Positions 28,008-37,158 of a DNA stretch of 64,000 nucleotides are shown piece after piece. The stretch is from Paulinella micropora (lineage: Eukaryota; Cercozoa; Imbricatea; Euglyphida; Paulinellidae). The stretch is taken from positions 47,671 to 111,670 of the forward strand of contig WBZZ01003826.1 in the NCBI GenBank assembly GCA_019918135.1, written 5' to 3'. A program made the position numbers and the translations under genes. Position 1 is the first letter of the stretch. Every line of letters starts with the position of its first letter. The notes under the pieces were generated by a model. That model was not told the DNA's origin. It did no database searches and saw only the letters and a program-made list of their open reading frames with translations.

Positions 28008-30262
28008 ATGCAAGTGACCAAAAGAAATGGATCTCCACAGGCCATTTCGTTCGATAAAATATTGGAAAGAGTTGCTAGTTTGTCCAAAGATCTGCATGCC
28101 GTTGACCCGGTCCTTGTGTCCCAGCGCGTCGTGGCGGGCCTCTACAACCTCGTTCCGACGAGCGAACTTGACGCGCTGGCCGCGTCAACGTGTGCGTCGC
28201 TCGCGATTTCTCACCCGGCGTATGGAGACCTGGGTGGTCGTCTCCTGGCCTCCAACCACGCAAAGCAGTGCCCGCCGACCTTCAGTGCGGCCTGTGAAAA
28301 GCTCCGGTGGGGCGTGGACCCGGCTTACAGCATATTTGTGGACACGCACGCCGGGCAACTAAACTCGTTAATTGATACGCGCCGCAACATGTTGTATGAC
28401 TACTTTGGTTATTCGACCCTGCTTAAATCTTACCTGCTCAAAGACAACCAGGGCCGCGCGTGTGAGACGGCCCAGTACATGTGGCTTCGCGTGGCCGTGC
28501 ATCTGTACCGCCGCGAGTCCAAAGAACCACTGAAACGAATTCGAGAAACCTACGATCTCGTGTCAGCGGGTTACTATACCCACGCGTCGCCCACCCTATT
28601 TAACAGCGGTCTGAGAAGAGCGGGCCAGCTTTCCAGCTGCTTCTTGCTTCCTATCAAGGGCGACTCGTTGAGCGACATCTATGACACGATCAAAGACGTT
28701 GCTCTTATCAGCAAGGGAGGGGGTGGGCTGGGCGTTCACCTTGGTTGTGTGAGAAGCAAGGGCTCCCTGATACGCAGCACGGGCGGAGCATCAGACGGTG
28801 TTATACCCTTGTGCAAAGTGTTGAACGAGACCGCTCGCTACGCGAACCAGGCAGGCAAGAGACGGGGTGCTGTAGCAGTGTATCTGCCAATTCATCACAC
28901 AGACGTCTTCGAGCTTTTGGAACTTAAACGAGTTACTGGCTCCGAAGAACTACGAGCCCGAGACCTGTTTTTAGGGCTGACAGTGCCAGACTTGTTTATG
29001 GAGCGTGTAGAACGAGACGAAATCTGGAGTCTTTTTTGCCCGGACGAGACGGGCGTAGGTGACCTGGACGCACTCTACGGCAAGGAGTTCGAGTCCCAGT
29101 ACACGCGGGCCGAGAGGCTGGGCCTGGGGAGGCGTACCTTCAAAGCTCGTGATCTCTGGAGCGCTGTCTGCCGTGCGCAGATCGAGTCGGGCGGCGTTCC
29201 TTACATCATGTACAAGGACGCAGTGAATGCCAAGTCAAACCAAAAAAAACCTGGGCACGATTCGCTGCAGCAATTTGTGCGCAGAAGTGGTTCAATACAG
29301 CTCGCCGCTCGAGCACAGTGTTTGTAATTTGGCCAGTTTGGCGCTGCCCAAGTTCGTGTCGGATGATCGCAAGTCCTTTAATTTCGAGCTGCTGCGGTCG
29401 TGCGTGCGTGTAGCAATCAGAAATCTCGACACTGTGGTCGATATTTCGGAATACCCTACGGAGGAAGCCAGACGCAGCAACCTCTTGCATCGTTCGGTGG
29501 CCCTTGGTGTCAACGGCCTGGCCGACGTGTTTGCTTTGCTCAAGATGCCGTTCGACTCTGTGGAGGCACAAAAGCTCAATGTCAAGATAGCACACGAGCT
29601 GTATTACGCCGCATTATGGGCTTCGAGTGAACTGGCACAGGAGAAGGGTGCTTACAAGAGTTTCGGCGGGTCTCCCGCTAGCCAAGGGCTCTTGCAGTTC
29701 GATCTATGGAACAAGCCACAGACGGACGACCGCTGGGACTCGCTCCGCCAGCGCATTACCAAGTATGGACTGCGAAACTCGCAGCTAATTGCCTACATGC
29801 CAACCGCCACGACCGCTCAAATCCTGGGCAATTTCGAATCGTTTGAGCCTCCCCACTCGAACCTATTCGTGCGCCGCGTGCTCTCTGGCGAACACATCGT
29901 GTGGAACAAGCACCTGGTTTCCGAGTTAGAAGAGCGCGGGCTCTGGAACGAGCAGCTCAGGGCTAAAATCATTGCCGACGGCGGTTCTGTGCAAGGATGC
30001 AACCTTCCCGAAGACATCAAAAACATCTACAAAAATGTTGGGAAGTTCCCTTGCGAGTGCAGCTGCACTTGGCGGCCGACCGCGCGCGTTTGTGTGCGGC
30101 TCACAGTCGCTCAACTTGCACGTGACAAATCCCACTGAGCGCAGAGTCAGCAGCGCTTTGTTCTATGCCTGGCAGCTCGGTCTCAAAACTACGTATTACA
30201 TACGAACCCAGGCCGCTAGCAAGGCCCTGGGACCGGCCGACTGTGTTGTCTGTGTAGCCTGA
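28008..30262 (+). pseudogene. nrdA: Ribonucleotide reductase class I large subunit (R1), frameshifted
   Basis: Reduces ribonucleotides to deoxyribonucleotides and needs a small subunit, not present here. From the ATG at 28008: ATP-cone-like N-terminus, SSCF (first redox Cys), GGGGLGVHLGCVR (nucleotide site) and GKRRGAVAVYLPIHH. In a second frame from about 29250: NLCAEV (catalytic Asn, Cys, Glu), CNLASL (second redox Cys) and PTATTAQILGN. In a third frame from about 30060: SQSLN, LKTTYYIRTQA (Tyr pair) and a C-terminal CVVC pair. Breaks fall at an A8 run (about 29241-29248) and in a GC-repeat region near 30045-30070. All expected catalytic residues are present, so sequence error is as likely as decay. 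Confidence 0.9.
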
Positions 30263-30268
30263 ATCCTT

Positions 30269-30278
30269 TTTAATTAAA
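30269..30278. terminator. TTTAATTAAA palindrome between convergent genes
   Basis: Lies between the RNR stop and the stop of the opposite-strand ssDNA-binding gene, as at 3455 between another convergent pair. Confidence 0.4.
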
Positions 30279-31023
30279 CAAAATCTTCCTCGATTTGCAT
30301 GGCACTGGAGTCCGCTCCCGAGTCTTCCTTGAACGACACACCGAAGGCCTCTTCTTCGGTCAGGCTAATGTCCGGGTAAGGCAGACCTTCTGCGATTTTT
30401 CGCAGCTGGACTATCTTGAAGCCCAGCGACACTTTCTCCTGGCGCGAAAAGAGGGTGGTCACTTGGACTAGGCATCGGACGACGTCGCCCTTGGCAATCG
30501 ACTGGTTGTCTCCCTCTCCTCCCAGGATCTTGGCGCCCGTCAGCGTGCAGCTCAGGCGCGCGGGCCACGCCCTGTCGCTCTTGGCGCTGGTGCGAGGACG
30601 GGTACAGGCCTGGTAGTAAGACTTGATCTGTTCGTCTGTTTTAGCCAGAGGGCCGCTTCGTTTAACGGTAGGCAGCAGCTTGTCCCTGGCTTGCACAACC
30701 AGCGCGCACATTCTTTCGTCAATGGCCTTGACAGTTTGGTAGGCCTCCAGTACACTTGAATGGGTCGTGGCCTCGCGGAAGGAAAGGTCGACCGTCACCT
30801 TCTTGGAGTCCTGGAAGCTCGAAGGGTCGTAGGCCACGACCAGCGGCTGCAGCAAAAGGGTCGGGGCTTTCCCTTCGTACACGACGTTGGCGAACACAGA
30901 ACCATAAGCCGCGCGCGGTTCGCCTTTCAGCACAATCTTCGGCAGGTCCTCGGCCGGGTTGAACTTGACCGCCAGCTGCTTGCCATTGTTCGCGCCCGTG
31001 CCCTTGATTAGTTGAACAGACAT
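30274..31023 (-). CDS. Candidate viral ssDNA-binding protein (DUF5871-like)
   Basis: A 249-residue protein; the frame is open to 31215, but the ATG at 31023 (MSVQLIKGTG) is preferred because the upstream part is not conserved-looking and would overlap the divergent clamp start. The pattern (SVFANVVYEGKAPTLLLQPLVVAYD, KAIDERMCALVVQARDKL, SYYQACTRP, WPARLSCTL, GDVVRCLVQVTTLF, VSLGFKIVQLR) resembles the NCLDV family DUF5871/DUF2738, proposed to bind single-stranded DNA. The acidic C-terminus (DSGADSSAMQIEEDFV) is typical of ssDNA-binding proteins. The assignment is by pattern only. Confidence 0.6.
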   Translation of the reverse strand: MSVQLIKGTGANNGKQLAVKFNPAEDLPKIVLKGEPRAAYGSVFANVVYEGKAPTLLLQPLVVAYDPSSFQDSKKVTVDLSFREATTHSSVLEAYQTVKAIDERMCALVVQARDKLLPTVKRSGPLAKTDEQIKSYYQACTRPRTSAKSDRAWPARLSCTLTGAKILGGEGDNQSIAKGDVVRCLVQVTTLFSRQEKVSLGFKIVQLRKIAEGLPYPDISLTEEEAFGVSFKEDSGADSSAMQIEEDFV

Positions 31024-31186
31024 TTGACTTTTCTGTGCGTGTCTCACTGGACGCGGATGCTCCCTCCACTCGCCCCAATTTAAAGTGACCCAATTCAAAT
31101 CAGGAGGACCCAAAAAAGGAAATGGGTTGGAAAAGGTGCTAGGTCCTCTTTTTACCTTTGCGCCCTCACTTTCCCAAACTCCATCA

Positions 31187-32182
31187 ATGTCCCTAGTCTT
31201 TCTCTGGCGCACCAAGAGCGGCGGGCCTTCGTTCCGCCGGGCGATCGAGTGTCTGGCGCCGGTCCTGCTCGAGGCAAGAATCGATGCCTCGCCGTCCGGC
31301 CTCGAGCTCGTCGGCGTCGCCGACTGCGTGAGCGCCGAGCTGTCTGTGCCCTTTTCTGCCGAGGGGGCCGAAGGCGACTATGTCCAGTTTGGCTCTGGCA
31401 AGGTACGCGCAGTGTTTTGCATCGATCTCAAAGAAGTCGCTAACTGGCTCACGCAGTACCGACCCGAGATGACCCTGGAGCTCTCGCTGGACAACGACAA
31501 CCAGTTGAACCTCAAGATGTTCAACGAAAGCAGGAGTTTCGAACACAGCAGTGCCCTGTCCAACCTGCGCGTGCCGGCGGACATGGTCGCGATGGACGGT
31601 AACGCCACCAGGTGCGACCAGCTGGCCGATGTGAGCTCGACCGCGCTGTGTGTGGTGGCCAGGCACCACCACAAGACCAATTCGCACGCGCGCTTCTACG
31701 TCGCCGGCGACCGACTGGTCACCGAGTCCTGTTTGCTCGACGTCTCGGAACAGCGCAAGAGCAGCACTTACCTGTCAGGAGTCGTTTCGCACACCGAAGT
31801 CGAGCGGCCCAAGATGCGCGCCGACCCGAACGGCCAGGCAGGCGACGGGCTTTTCTATTCGCTGGACACGGTCACGAAGATTCTCAAGGCCTCGAGTTTC
31901 CAGGAACGCAAGAAGGGGCGCGTGATGCTCGGGCTCAACAAGGACGGGCCGCTCGTGCTGGTGTTTAGTCGTGGCGCGAGCTACCTGAAATTCGCCATCG
32001 TCTCGTCCAGCGCCGCTGCCGAAGAAGAAGAGCAACCCACGGTCGAGCCGCCCGAGCCGCTCGAGCGGCAGGAGAGCGGGTGCGTGCCGAAAGTGATTAA
32101 GCGCAAAAACAAGCAGTCCTCGTCCGCGCGCGTCAAGAAGCAGAAAGTAGACGCAGTCCCGGAAGCCGCGAAAGGCGCTTGA
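31187..32182 (+). CDS. pcna: Sliding clamp (PCNA-like)
   Basis: Predicted DNA polymerase processivity clamp. Start chosen at the ATG 31187; the frame opens earlier at 31085, overlapping the divergent gene's leader. About 330 residues against about 260 usual. The N-terminal two thirds follow the clamp pattern: FRRAIECLAPVLLEARIDASPSGLELVGV (DNA-facing helix, then strand), VFCIDLKEVANWL and LELSLDNDNQLNLKM, and a C-terminal strand LVFSRGASYLKFAIVSSS. An about 60-residue extension (EEEEQPTVEPPEPLE, then KRKNKQSSSARVKKQK) is acidic then basic, a likely nuclear-localisation or DNA-contact tail. AATAAA follows at 32211. Confidence 0.75.
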   Translation: MSLVFLWRTKSGGPSFRRAIECLAPVLLEARIDASPSGLELVGVADCVSAELSVPFSAEGAEGDYVQFGSGKVRAVFCIDLKEVANWLTQYRPEMTLELSLDNDNQLNLKMFNESRSFEHSSALSNLRVPADMVAMDGNATRCDQLADVSSTALCVVARHHHKTNSHARFYVAGDRLVTESCLLDVSEQRKSSTYLSGVVSHTEVERPKMRADPNGQAGDGLFYSLDTVTKILKASSFQERKKGRVMLGLNKDGPLVLVFSRGASYLKFAIVSSSAAAEEEEQPTVEPPEPLERQESGCVPKVIKRKNKQSSSARVKKQKVDAVPEAAKGA

Positions 32183-32210
32183 CGACGTAGGCTTTGCCTT
32201 GGTTAGGCCC

Positions 32211-32216
32211 AATAAA
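32211..32216 (+). terminator. AATAAA polyadenylation signal after clamp gene
   Basis: AATAAA lies 29 bp after the clamp stop codon. Confidence 0.5.
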
Positions 32217-32292
32217 GTGTTTCTGTGTTGGCTGTCTCTTGGCTAGAGGTAGCACCCAGTCCCGGACCCCTCCTACCTGCCGGAATTCCGAA

Positions 32293-32651
32293 ATGGTCAT
32301 GCTGCCTCCGTACTCGAGCGAGCTGCCCGTGGCGTACGCACCCGTCAAGGGCTACCTGTACGTCTTCGGCCTCTTTTGTACACCGGCCTGTGCGTGGGCC
32401 TTTGTCAGCTACGGCGTGCCGGAACCTCTGCGCTCGCAGGCCGGAGAATTGCTCCACTCATACTTGCGCCTGAATCTCCGTCAGCAACTGATAAGGCCAG
32501 CCCCGAACCACCTCCCGTCCTCGCGTGCACTCGGGTGGCCGCAGTGCAGGCAGAGCCTCTTGCGGTGTATCTCTGTGCCTTCCATTTTTCTCGCCTTTGT
32601 CGCAGAGAGAGAGAGCGGAGGGAGCCAAGAAAACGAATTGCACTGCCCTGA
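32293..32651 (+). CDS. Possible VLTF2-like zinc-finger protein, frameshifted
   Basis: From the ATG at 32293: VAYAPVKGYLYVFGLFCTPACAWAFVSYG, the form of an FCS/MYM-like finger seen in poxvirus A1L-type late transcription factors. Upstream in the same frame FCVGC could supply the other Cys pair, but no ATG precedes it. Around 32470 the sense seems to move to another frame that ends at 32651 (basic RRERERREPRKRIALP). The gene lies directly before the VLTF3-like gene. Assignment is tentative; a host-type MYM finger is the alternative. Confidence 0.4.
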
Positions 32652-32664
32652 TTTAAATCAGGGC
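32645..32664. terminator. 20-bp perfect palindrome GCCCTGATTTAAATCAGGGC
   Basis: Placed at the 3' end of the preceding frame and 54 bp before the next ATG. Its centre GATTTAAATC recurs at the 3' ends of the next two genes. Confidence 0.5.
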
Positions 32665-32717
32665 GCTGTTGAGGATTCATTTCCCCTCTCCCTTCGCCAG
32701 GCACACAAGTGCGGTGG

Positions 32718-33572
32718 ATGTGCGACCACGAATTCGTCTTCAACCAAGAAACGAGCGGGACCTTTTGCAAGAAATGCGGTCTGGTAGGGAGAGAGCACTC
32801 GCTGTACGGGGCGAACCAGTTCTTGGTGAATGGCCGGATGCGGGGGGACGAGGGCGAAATGACGGAGCAGCCAAGGCGCCCGCAGGGTTATACCCGTTTA
32901 TCGAGATTTCGCGAGATTACACGACAGGTGTTTGGGCTGAGGGGGGTTCATCAGAAGCCGCTAGTCAGCCAGGCCTTGCTGCAGCTGGCGAGAGATCTCT
33001 GCCACAAGTGGAGAGTGAATGGCACGGAGATTACCCCGTTGAAGTTGATCTATCTGTTCAAAAAGAGTCGTCTCGGCCCACTTTCGCTGGACCGAGCGGC
33101 TTGCCTCGCTTATCTTCTCGGCGGCTCGAAGGACAGGCTGACGCGCGGGGCCGAGCCCACCCGCGAAGTGCTCCGAGACCTCGAGACGCTGTTCCGTCGC
33201 GTGGATGGGGCGTGGCCGACGGTGAGGGCGCTGCTCAAGGCCCGTTTCGGTTGGTCCCGTGTCTGCTTTATCAATTATCCTTCGCTTCTCAGAGCACTGC
33301 TAGAACTCATGCAACAGCCCGCGCTCGCCGCGCGCGTGCCGCCGCTCTTGCAGAGCGAAAGCAGGCACCGGCAGACGGCGATCTGGGCAGCCATCTGCCA
33401 GACACTGAACTTTCCCTTTTTACCCATCACCGGCAACCTGCTGACCCCGCCCGATGGCAACGCCAGGCCGAGAGAGAGCCATCTTCTCGGTTCCAAGCCG
33501 CTCCGCAACAAACGGAAGAAGGCGCGTCGCGCGACTGCTGTGCATGGTGGATTTAAATCCTCTCGATTTTAA
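32718..33572 (+). CDS. VLTF3-like late transcription factor
   Basis: ATG at 32718. An N-terminal zinc ribbon (CDHEFVFNQETSGTFCKKCG) is followed by GYTRLSRFREITRQVFGL and a helical region ending TVRALLKARFGWSRVCFINYPSLLRALLELM. This order matches the A2L/VLTF3 family, a core gene of nucleocytoplasmic large DNA viruses used for late transcription. About 284 residues is within the family range. The C-terminus is basic (RPRESHLLGSKPLRNKRKKARR). The stop lies just after a GATTTAAATC palindrome. The frame is intact. The assignment rests on the zinc ribbon and helix pattern. Confidence 0.6.
   Translation: MCDHEFVFNQETSGTFCKKCGLVGREHSLYGANQFLVNGRMRGDEGEMTEQPRRPQGYTRLSRFREITRQVFGLRGVHQKPLVSQALLQLARDLCHKWRVNGTEITPLKLIYLFKKSRLGPLSLDRAACLAYLLGGSKDRLTRGAEPTREVLRDLETLFRRVDGAWPTVRALLKARFGWSRVCFINYPSLLRALLELMQQPALAARVPPLLQSESRHRQTAIWAAICQTLNFPFLPITGNLLTPPDGNARPRESHLLGSKPLRNKRKKARRATAVHGGFKSSRF
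33550..33559. terminator. GATTTAAATC palindrome at end of VLTF3-like gene
   Basis: Perfect 10-bp palindrome within the last codons; the related CTCGATTTTAATC overlaps the stop. Confidence 0.35.
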
Positions 33573-33617
33573 TCACTGAGTAAAAAAAAGAGGGTAGCCA
33601 TATTAACAGAAAACACG

Positions 33618-35816
33618 ATGGACACGCTGCACGCCACGGAGCGGAAAGAGATCGCGAAGCCGGACGTCAAAGTGGCGCCGGGCCACGGCGAGCTCGCCGC
33701 GTGGGGCAAGAAGGCGGGAGTTCCCCTTGCCAGAGGGCTTCCGGCCGTCAAGTTTACTGCCACTGTCTGGCGCAAGTACCGGTCGTCGTTTGTGGCGGGC
33801 CTCGACAAGCTCGTGAAGCTCTCGGCCAAACAGTACCAGGCGCTGCTGGGCAGGGTCCGCCTGTCCGCGCTCGGCGTGGACGCGTCGCGCTTCGAGCGCT
33901 CGGCCGAGCTGGAGGGAATTATCGAGTTTTGGACGGAGCACTGGGGCGACTACTTTATCTTTCCCAAGAACAGCAAGATGCGGGTGGGCGATTTCCTCCG
34001 GAAGACCCACACGGGCTTGCAGGGCTCTGGGTCCCTTTTCACGTCGAACGAAGGAGGGCGCGCGGCCTTTCGGGTGAGCGACGACCTCCGCCGGCTGCCC
34101 ACCGGCGACGACTGGGAGGGCGGCGAGCTGACGTTCAGGCAGGCCCTCTACGGCCCGCACGAGGGCTCGGTCGAAGGCTGCGACGGCAACACGAAACCGC
34201 TCCGTGACTGCCTGCTCGCGCACTGCCGGATGTTCTTGCGCTACCCCGACGACGTCCTTAGCTACGCAAAAGTGCTCAATGACCTGGTGGACGCGGTAGC
34301 TCCCGGCGCCAAGACCAGGCACCAGAGCTACACTGAATTCAGGCAGTGGCTGCTCGGTGGCGAGGACGCCAAGGGCAACCTGCAGACCCCCTTTGGGCTG
34401 GAGGTCGCGCGCTTCGTGCTGCAGAACGGGTTGTTCAGCGACCCGAACATGAGCGCCGGCACGGCGAAAAGAACGAAAGAAAACCGGACCGAAAAGATGG
34501 AGCACCAACACGCCATCCACGAGGAGACCTGGCTGGCTTGGCTCGACTCGCTGTACCAGGCCCTGCTGGCGGAGAGCGCGGGCGTGCACCAGGCCCCTGA
34601 CTCGCCTTTTCTGCCCGCGCCGGACAGGCCCTTGTGGGGGCTGGAGGCGGTTTTCCTGATGGCCGCGCTGGGCATGCGAGGGGTCGAGGTAGTCAAGTTT
34701 TCTGACTTGGAAGCGCTGGACGAAAAGCAGCAACAGGAAAGGGTCTTCTCCAGCATCGCGCTCAGCCGCTACGTCTCACAGCGAGGCCAAGCCAAGAAGG
34801 GCTGGCTGACCTACGACCCGCCGGAAGACGACAGCGACGAATGGGTGCTGGCGGCCGTGCCCAAGCCGATTGGTCTGCTGACTGCCGACACCAACTGCAT
34901 CCTGCAGATCTTTATGCACATGCGCGCGCTCATAGACAGACACCTCGAGTACCGCGCACTCAACTCGGGCGGCCAGAAACTCAGGCCGGCCGACCGCCCG
35001 CCGTCCGACTACACTTCGACCGCCGACCTGCCGCCGCCGCAGCAGCAACAGCCACCGCAACAACCGCCCAAGAAGAAGAAGCAAAAGACGGCCGCCGTCT
35101 CCGCCTGGGCCAAGCGTGTCCTGGACCGGCCCGCCGGCACGAGCGCAGTGGCCGCGCTAGGCAACGCCGAGGCCATGACCGTGCTGAACGGAGCAGGCCT
35201 AAAACGATGCTTTGACTACCTCATGAAGCACTACTTAGACTTTACTGGCGAAAAAGACAAGCCCTTGGGCAACAAACACCTGCTCCGCGCACTCTACGGT
35301 GAAGTGGCCTATGCGTTGTATGGCGAAGGCTCCCTGGTCAGCAGGCCGCTGTTTTTGAGCCGAGTGTTGGCGCACGCGAATCAGGACCTGAACTCGCAGC
35401 TTTTCTATCAAACGGTGTTTCTTGTGCGGCGCGAGACCCCGCTGCTCGACACGGTGACGGACGTGAACGTCAAGAAACTGATCCAGGACCTGATGCTGCA
35501 GTCGAGCAGGCTGGCGGCCCAGTACCGGGAGGCGCTGGGCGCTCTGCCACGGCCCGCGCCGCCGCCACCGCCGGCCGCGGCCGCGGCCGAGCACGAGACC
35601 AAGCACGAGGCCTTGAAAAGGAGAGCTGTCGCCTTTTTTAACCTGCACAAGGCGGAGAACCTGGCCAGGCTGAGGTACCCAGCGTTCTGGCGCGGGCCGC
35701 ACCAGCACACTTTCCCGTTCGCCCCGGCCACCCGTTTCGCCAGCCTAGTCAGCGACCTGCTGGACAGGTCGGCGCCGCCGGAACAATTGAACACAATGTT
35801 TGCTGAGCTGATTTAA
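33618..35816 (+). CDS. Protelomerase-like tyrosine recombinase
   Basis: A 732-residue protein predicted to cut and rejoin DNA through a 3'-phosphotyrosine, most likely resolving replicated ends into hairpin telomeres. Catalytic set: Arg354 (GMRGVEVVKFSDLEAL), a Lys near 393-395 (QAKKGWLTY), Arg557 (KHLLRALYGEVAYALYG), His586 (SRVLAHANQD) and Tyr597 (SQLFYQTVF). The segment pattern R.LY...AY.LY...F.S..L.H.......FY fits telomere resolvases better than phage integrases. The protein is long, as resolvases are: an N-terminal about 300-residue DNA-binding region, and a Pro/Gln-rich insert at about 470-490. The stop lies inside GATTTAAATC. Alternative: a Crypton-like recombinase. Confidence 0.65.
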   Translation: MDTLHATERKEIAKPDVKVAPGHGELAAWGKKAGVPLARGLPAVKFTATVWRKYRSSFVAGLDKLVKLSAKQYQALLGRVRLSALGVDASRFERSAELEGIIEFWTEHWGDYFIFPKNSKMRVGDFLRKTHTGLQGSGSLFTSNEGGRAAFRVSDDLRRLPTGDDWEGGELTFRQALYGPHEGSVEGCDGNTKPLRDCLLAHCRMFLRYPDDVLSYAKVLNDLVDAVAPGAKTRHQSYTEFRQWLLGGEDAKGNLQTPFGLEVARFVLQNGLFSDPNMSAGTAKRTKENRTEKMEHQHAIHEETWLAWLDSLYQALLAESAGVHQAPDSPFLPAPDRPLWGLEAVFLMAALGMRGVEVVKFSDLEALDEKQQQERVFSSIALSRYVSQRGQAKKGWLTYDPPEDDSDEWVLAAVPKPIGLLTADTNCILQIFMHMRALIDRHLEYRALNSGGQKLRPADRPPSDYTSTADLPPPQQQQPPQQPPKKKKQKTAAVSAWAKRVLDRPAGTSAVAALGNAEAMTVLNGAGLKRCFDYLMKHYLDFTGEKDKPLGNKHLLRALYGEVAYALYGEGSLVSRPLFLSRVLAHANQDLNSQLFYQTVFLVRRETPLLDTVTDVNVKKLIQDLMLQSSRLAAQYREALGALPRPAPPPPPAAAAAEHETKHEALKRRAVAFFNLHKAENLARLRYPAFWRGPHQHTFPFAPATRFASLVSDLLDRSAPPEQLNTMFAELI

Positions 35817-35819
35817 ATC
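35810..35819. terminator. GATTTAAATC palindrome overlapping stop codon
   Basis: The TAA of the recombinase gene is the centre of this palindrome. Confidence 0.35.
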
Positions 35820-35943
35820 GAGTGGTCCCGGCCGGGTAAATTGATCTTCTAGAAAGCAGTTTCTCTGCGTGCCGTCGGTTACTTTTTTACCTAGCGTGAC
35901 CAGCTCAGAACTTGTCTCGAAGCGAAGACAAGAAGTCAAAAAC

Positions 35944-36530
35944 ATGACGACCATCAGGACCACGCCCTTTGGAGAAATTTCGCTGGTGGACGCCGTCCAC
36001 CAGAAATATGGCTGGGACCGCAGCCGCTGCGCCGCCCGGGTAAAACGGCACTTTGAGCTGTGGCCGTACAAAAAAGAAAGCGCACAACGACATGTCTTCA
36101 AGAACCGCGGAGGGCGCAAGGACGGGACGTGGGTTGCAAAACCGCAGGTGGCCGCAGACATCGTTGCTTCACTGGTGCACGATTTTGGCCGCAAAACGCG
36201 ATCAGCCCCTGGGACAGTCCTCCGGCCGCGAGATCAGCCCCTTGTAGAAGTCATCCCCGCTCTCACGCGCGATGGCCAAAGCATCGTCGACGCTTCGGCA
36301 ATTCTGGCTGAGGTGGGACCAGACACAGCAGCAGCCCTCCTCCCGGCTGCGAACGAGGCACAGACTACAATTGCGGTCCTGGCCGAAATTGAGACATGGG
36401 GACCGCTGCTGTCTCCCTGCCCGAATACGAGTTCAGCGGGAGCGAAGAAGAGCCACTTACAGATCAAGGACAGCATGACGAAGAAGGTTGGGTCGATTTG
36501 TCTGAAGGTTACATACACAAGTTTTTTTAA
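35944..36530 (+). CDS. KilA-N-like/winged-helix small protein, frameshifted
   Basis: ATG at 35944. The N-terminal about 60 residues (FGEISLVDAVHQKYGWDRSRCAARVKRHFELWPYKK) look like a short helical DNA-binding domain of the KilA-N/MSV199 kind; I am not certain of the family. The middle is Ala-rich. Near 36420 the protein-like sense moves to another frame with an acidic end (YEFSGSEEEPLTDQ, HDEEGWVDLSEGY) and TAA at 36528-36530, two bases from the stop of the convergent F-box-like gene. AATAAA lies at 36549. Confidence 0.5.
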
Positions 36531-36531
36531 A

Positions 36532-37122
36532 TTAGTCGTGTGTTGTATAATAAAGGCTAGCATTGAAACGAGGCAGAAAGAGCAGGCCGGTCTCGAACGC
36601 CCCGGTCCGCCACAGGAAGCGCTCCCACTTGTTTCGCTGCACTACCTCCCAGCCGGTGCGCCGGTACGCCTCTAGGAAGTGAAACGTTGGCACATAGGCC
36701 AGCACGACCGTTTGTTCGCGCCTGTCCCGTCTGGCAGGGTAAGAAGTCCGGCCCAGCGCCCTGACGGCCTCCGGGAGTGTCACCAGTTCATGGCGGTGCT
36801 TGGCGCAGAAGTGTTCGGTGCACAGGTTCTGTGAGTAGATCGCAGACAGGCGCTCGAAGCAGATCTTGTCTGCTTTCTTTTCCACGCGGGCCAGCAGCAT
36901 GTTGAAGTTCTTGATCTTGAAGGAAAAAGTCGTGTTGAGCAGGCGGCGCAGGCCCTCGAACTCTGTGTGCGCTTCAGCCACAGCCTTGCGCCGCTTCCGT
37001 GGCCTGGGGCGGATGAAGCAGTTCGTGTAGCGCCGGAGGTAGGCCACCGAGCGCGCCTGTTCGCCCGGGCCGAGCCAGGCCAGGACTTCTGTCACCAGGT
37101 CACTTGGAAGCCGGTCTAGCAT
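36532..37122 (-). CDS. F-box-like protein
   Basis: A 196-residue protein; the ATG at 37122 follows an imperfect palindrome CCCTCTTTTTAAGTGAAAGAGG. The N-terminus (LPSDLVTEVLAWLGPGEQARSVAYLRRYTNC) has the F-box start pattern LP.DL..E.L..L, an adaptor to SCF ubiquitin ligases, and such genes are common in large DNA viruses. The rest contains Cys/His residues (LCTEHFCAKHRHELV) and aromatic segments that I do not recognise. It lies between the KilA-N-like gene (convergent) and the packaging ATPase (same strand, upstream). Confidence 0.5.
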   Translation of the reverse strand: MLDRLPSDLVTEVLAWLGPGEQARSVAYLRRYTNCFIRPRPRKRRKAVAEAHTEFEGLRRLLNTTFSFKIKNFNMLLARVEKKADKICFERLSAIYSQNLCTEHFCAKHRHELVTLPEAVRALGRTSYPARRDRREQTVVLAYVPTFHFLEAYRRTGWEVVQRNKWERFLWRTGAFETGLLFLPRFNASLYYTTHD

Positions 37123-37158
37123 GTCCCTCTTTCACTTAAAAAGAGGGGGGTCATAAGA

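Noticed and set aside
33603-34733. 376-codon minus-strand frame
   Set aside because: Lies entirely opposite the recombinase gene and has no recognisable motif.
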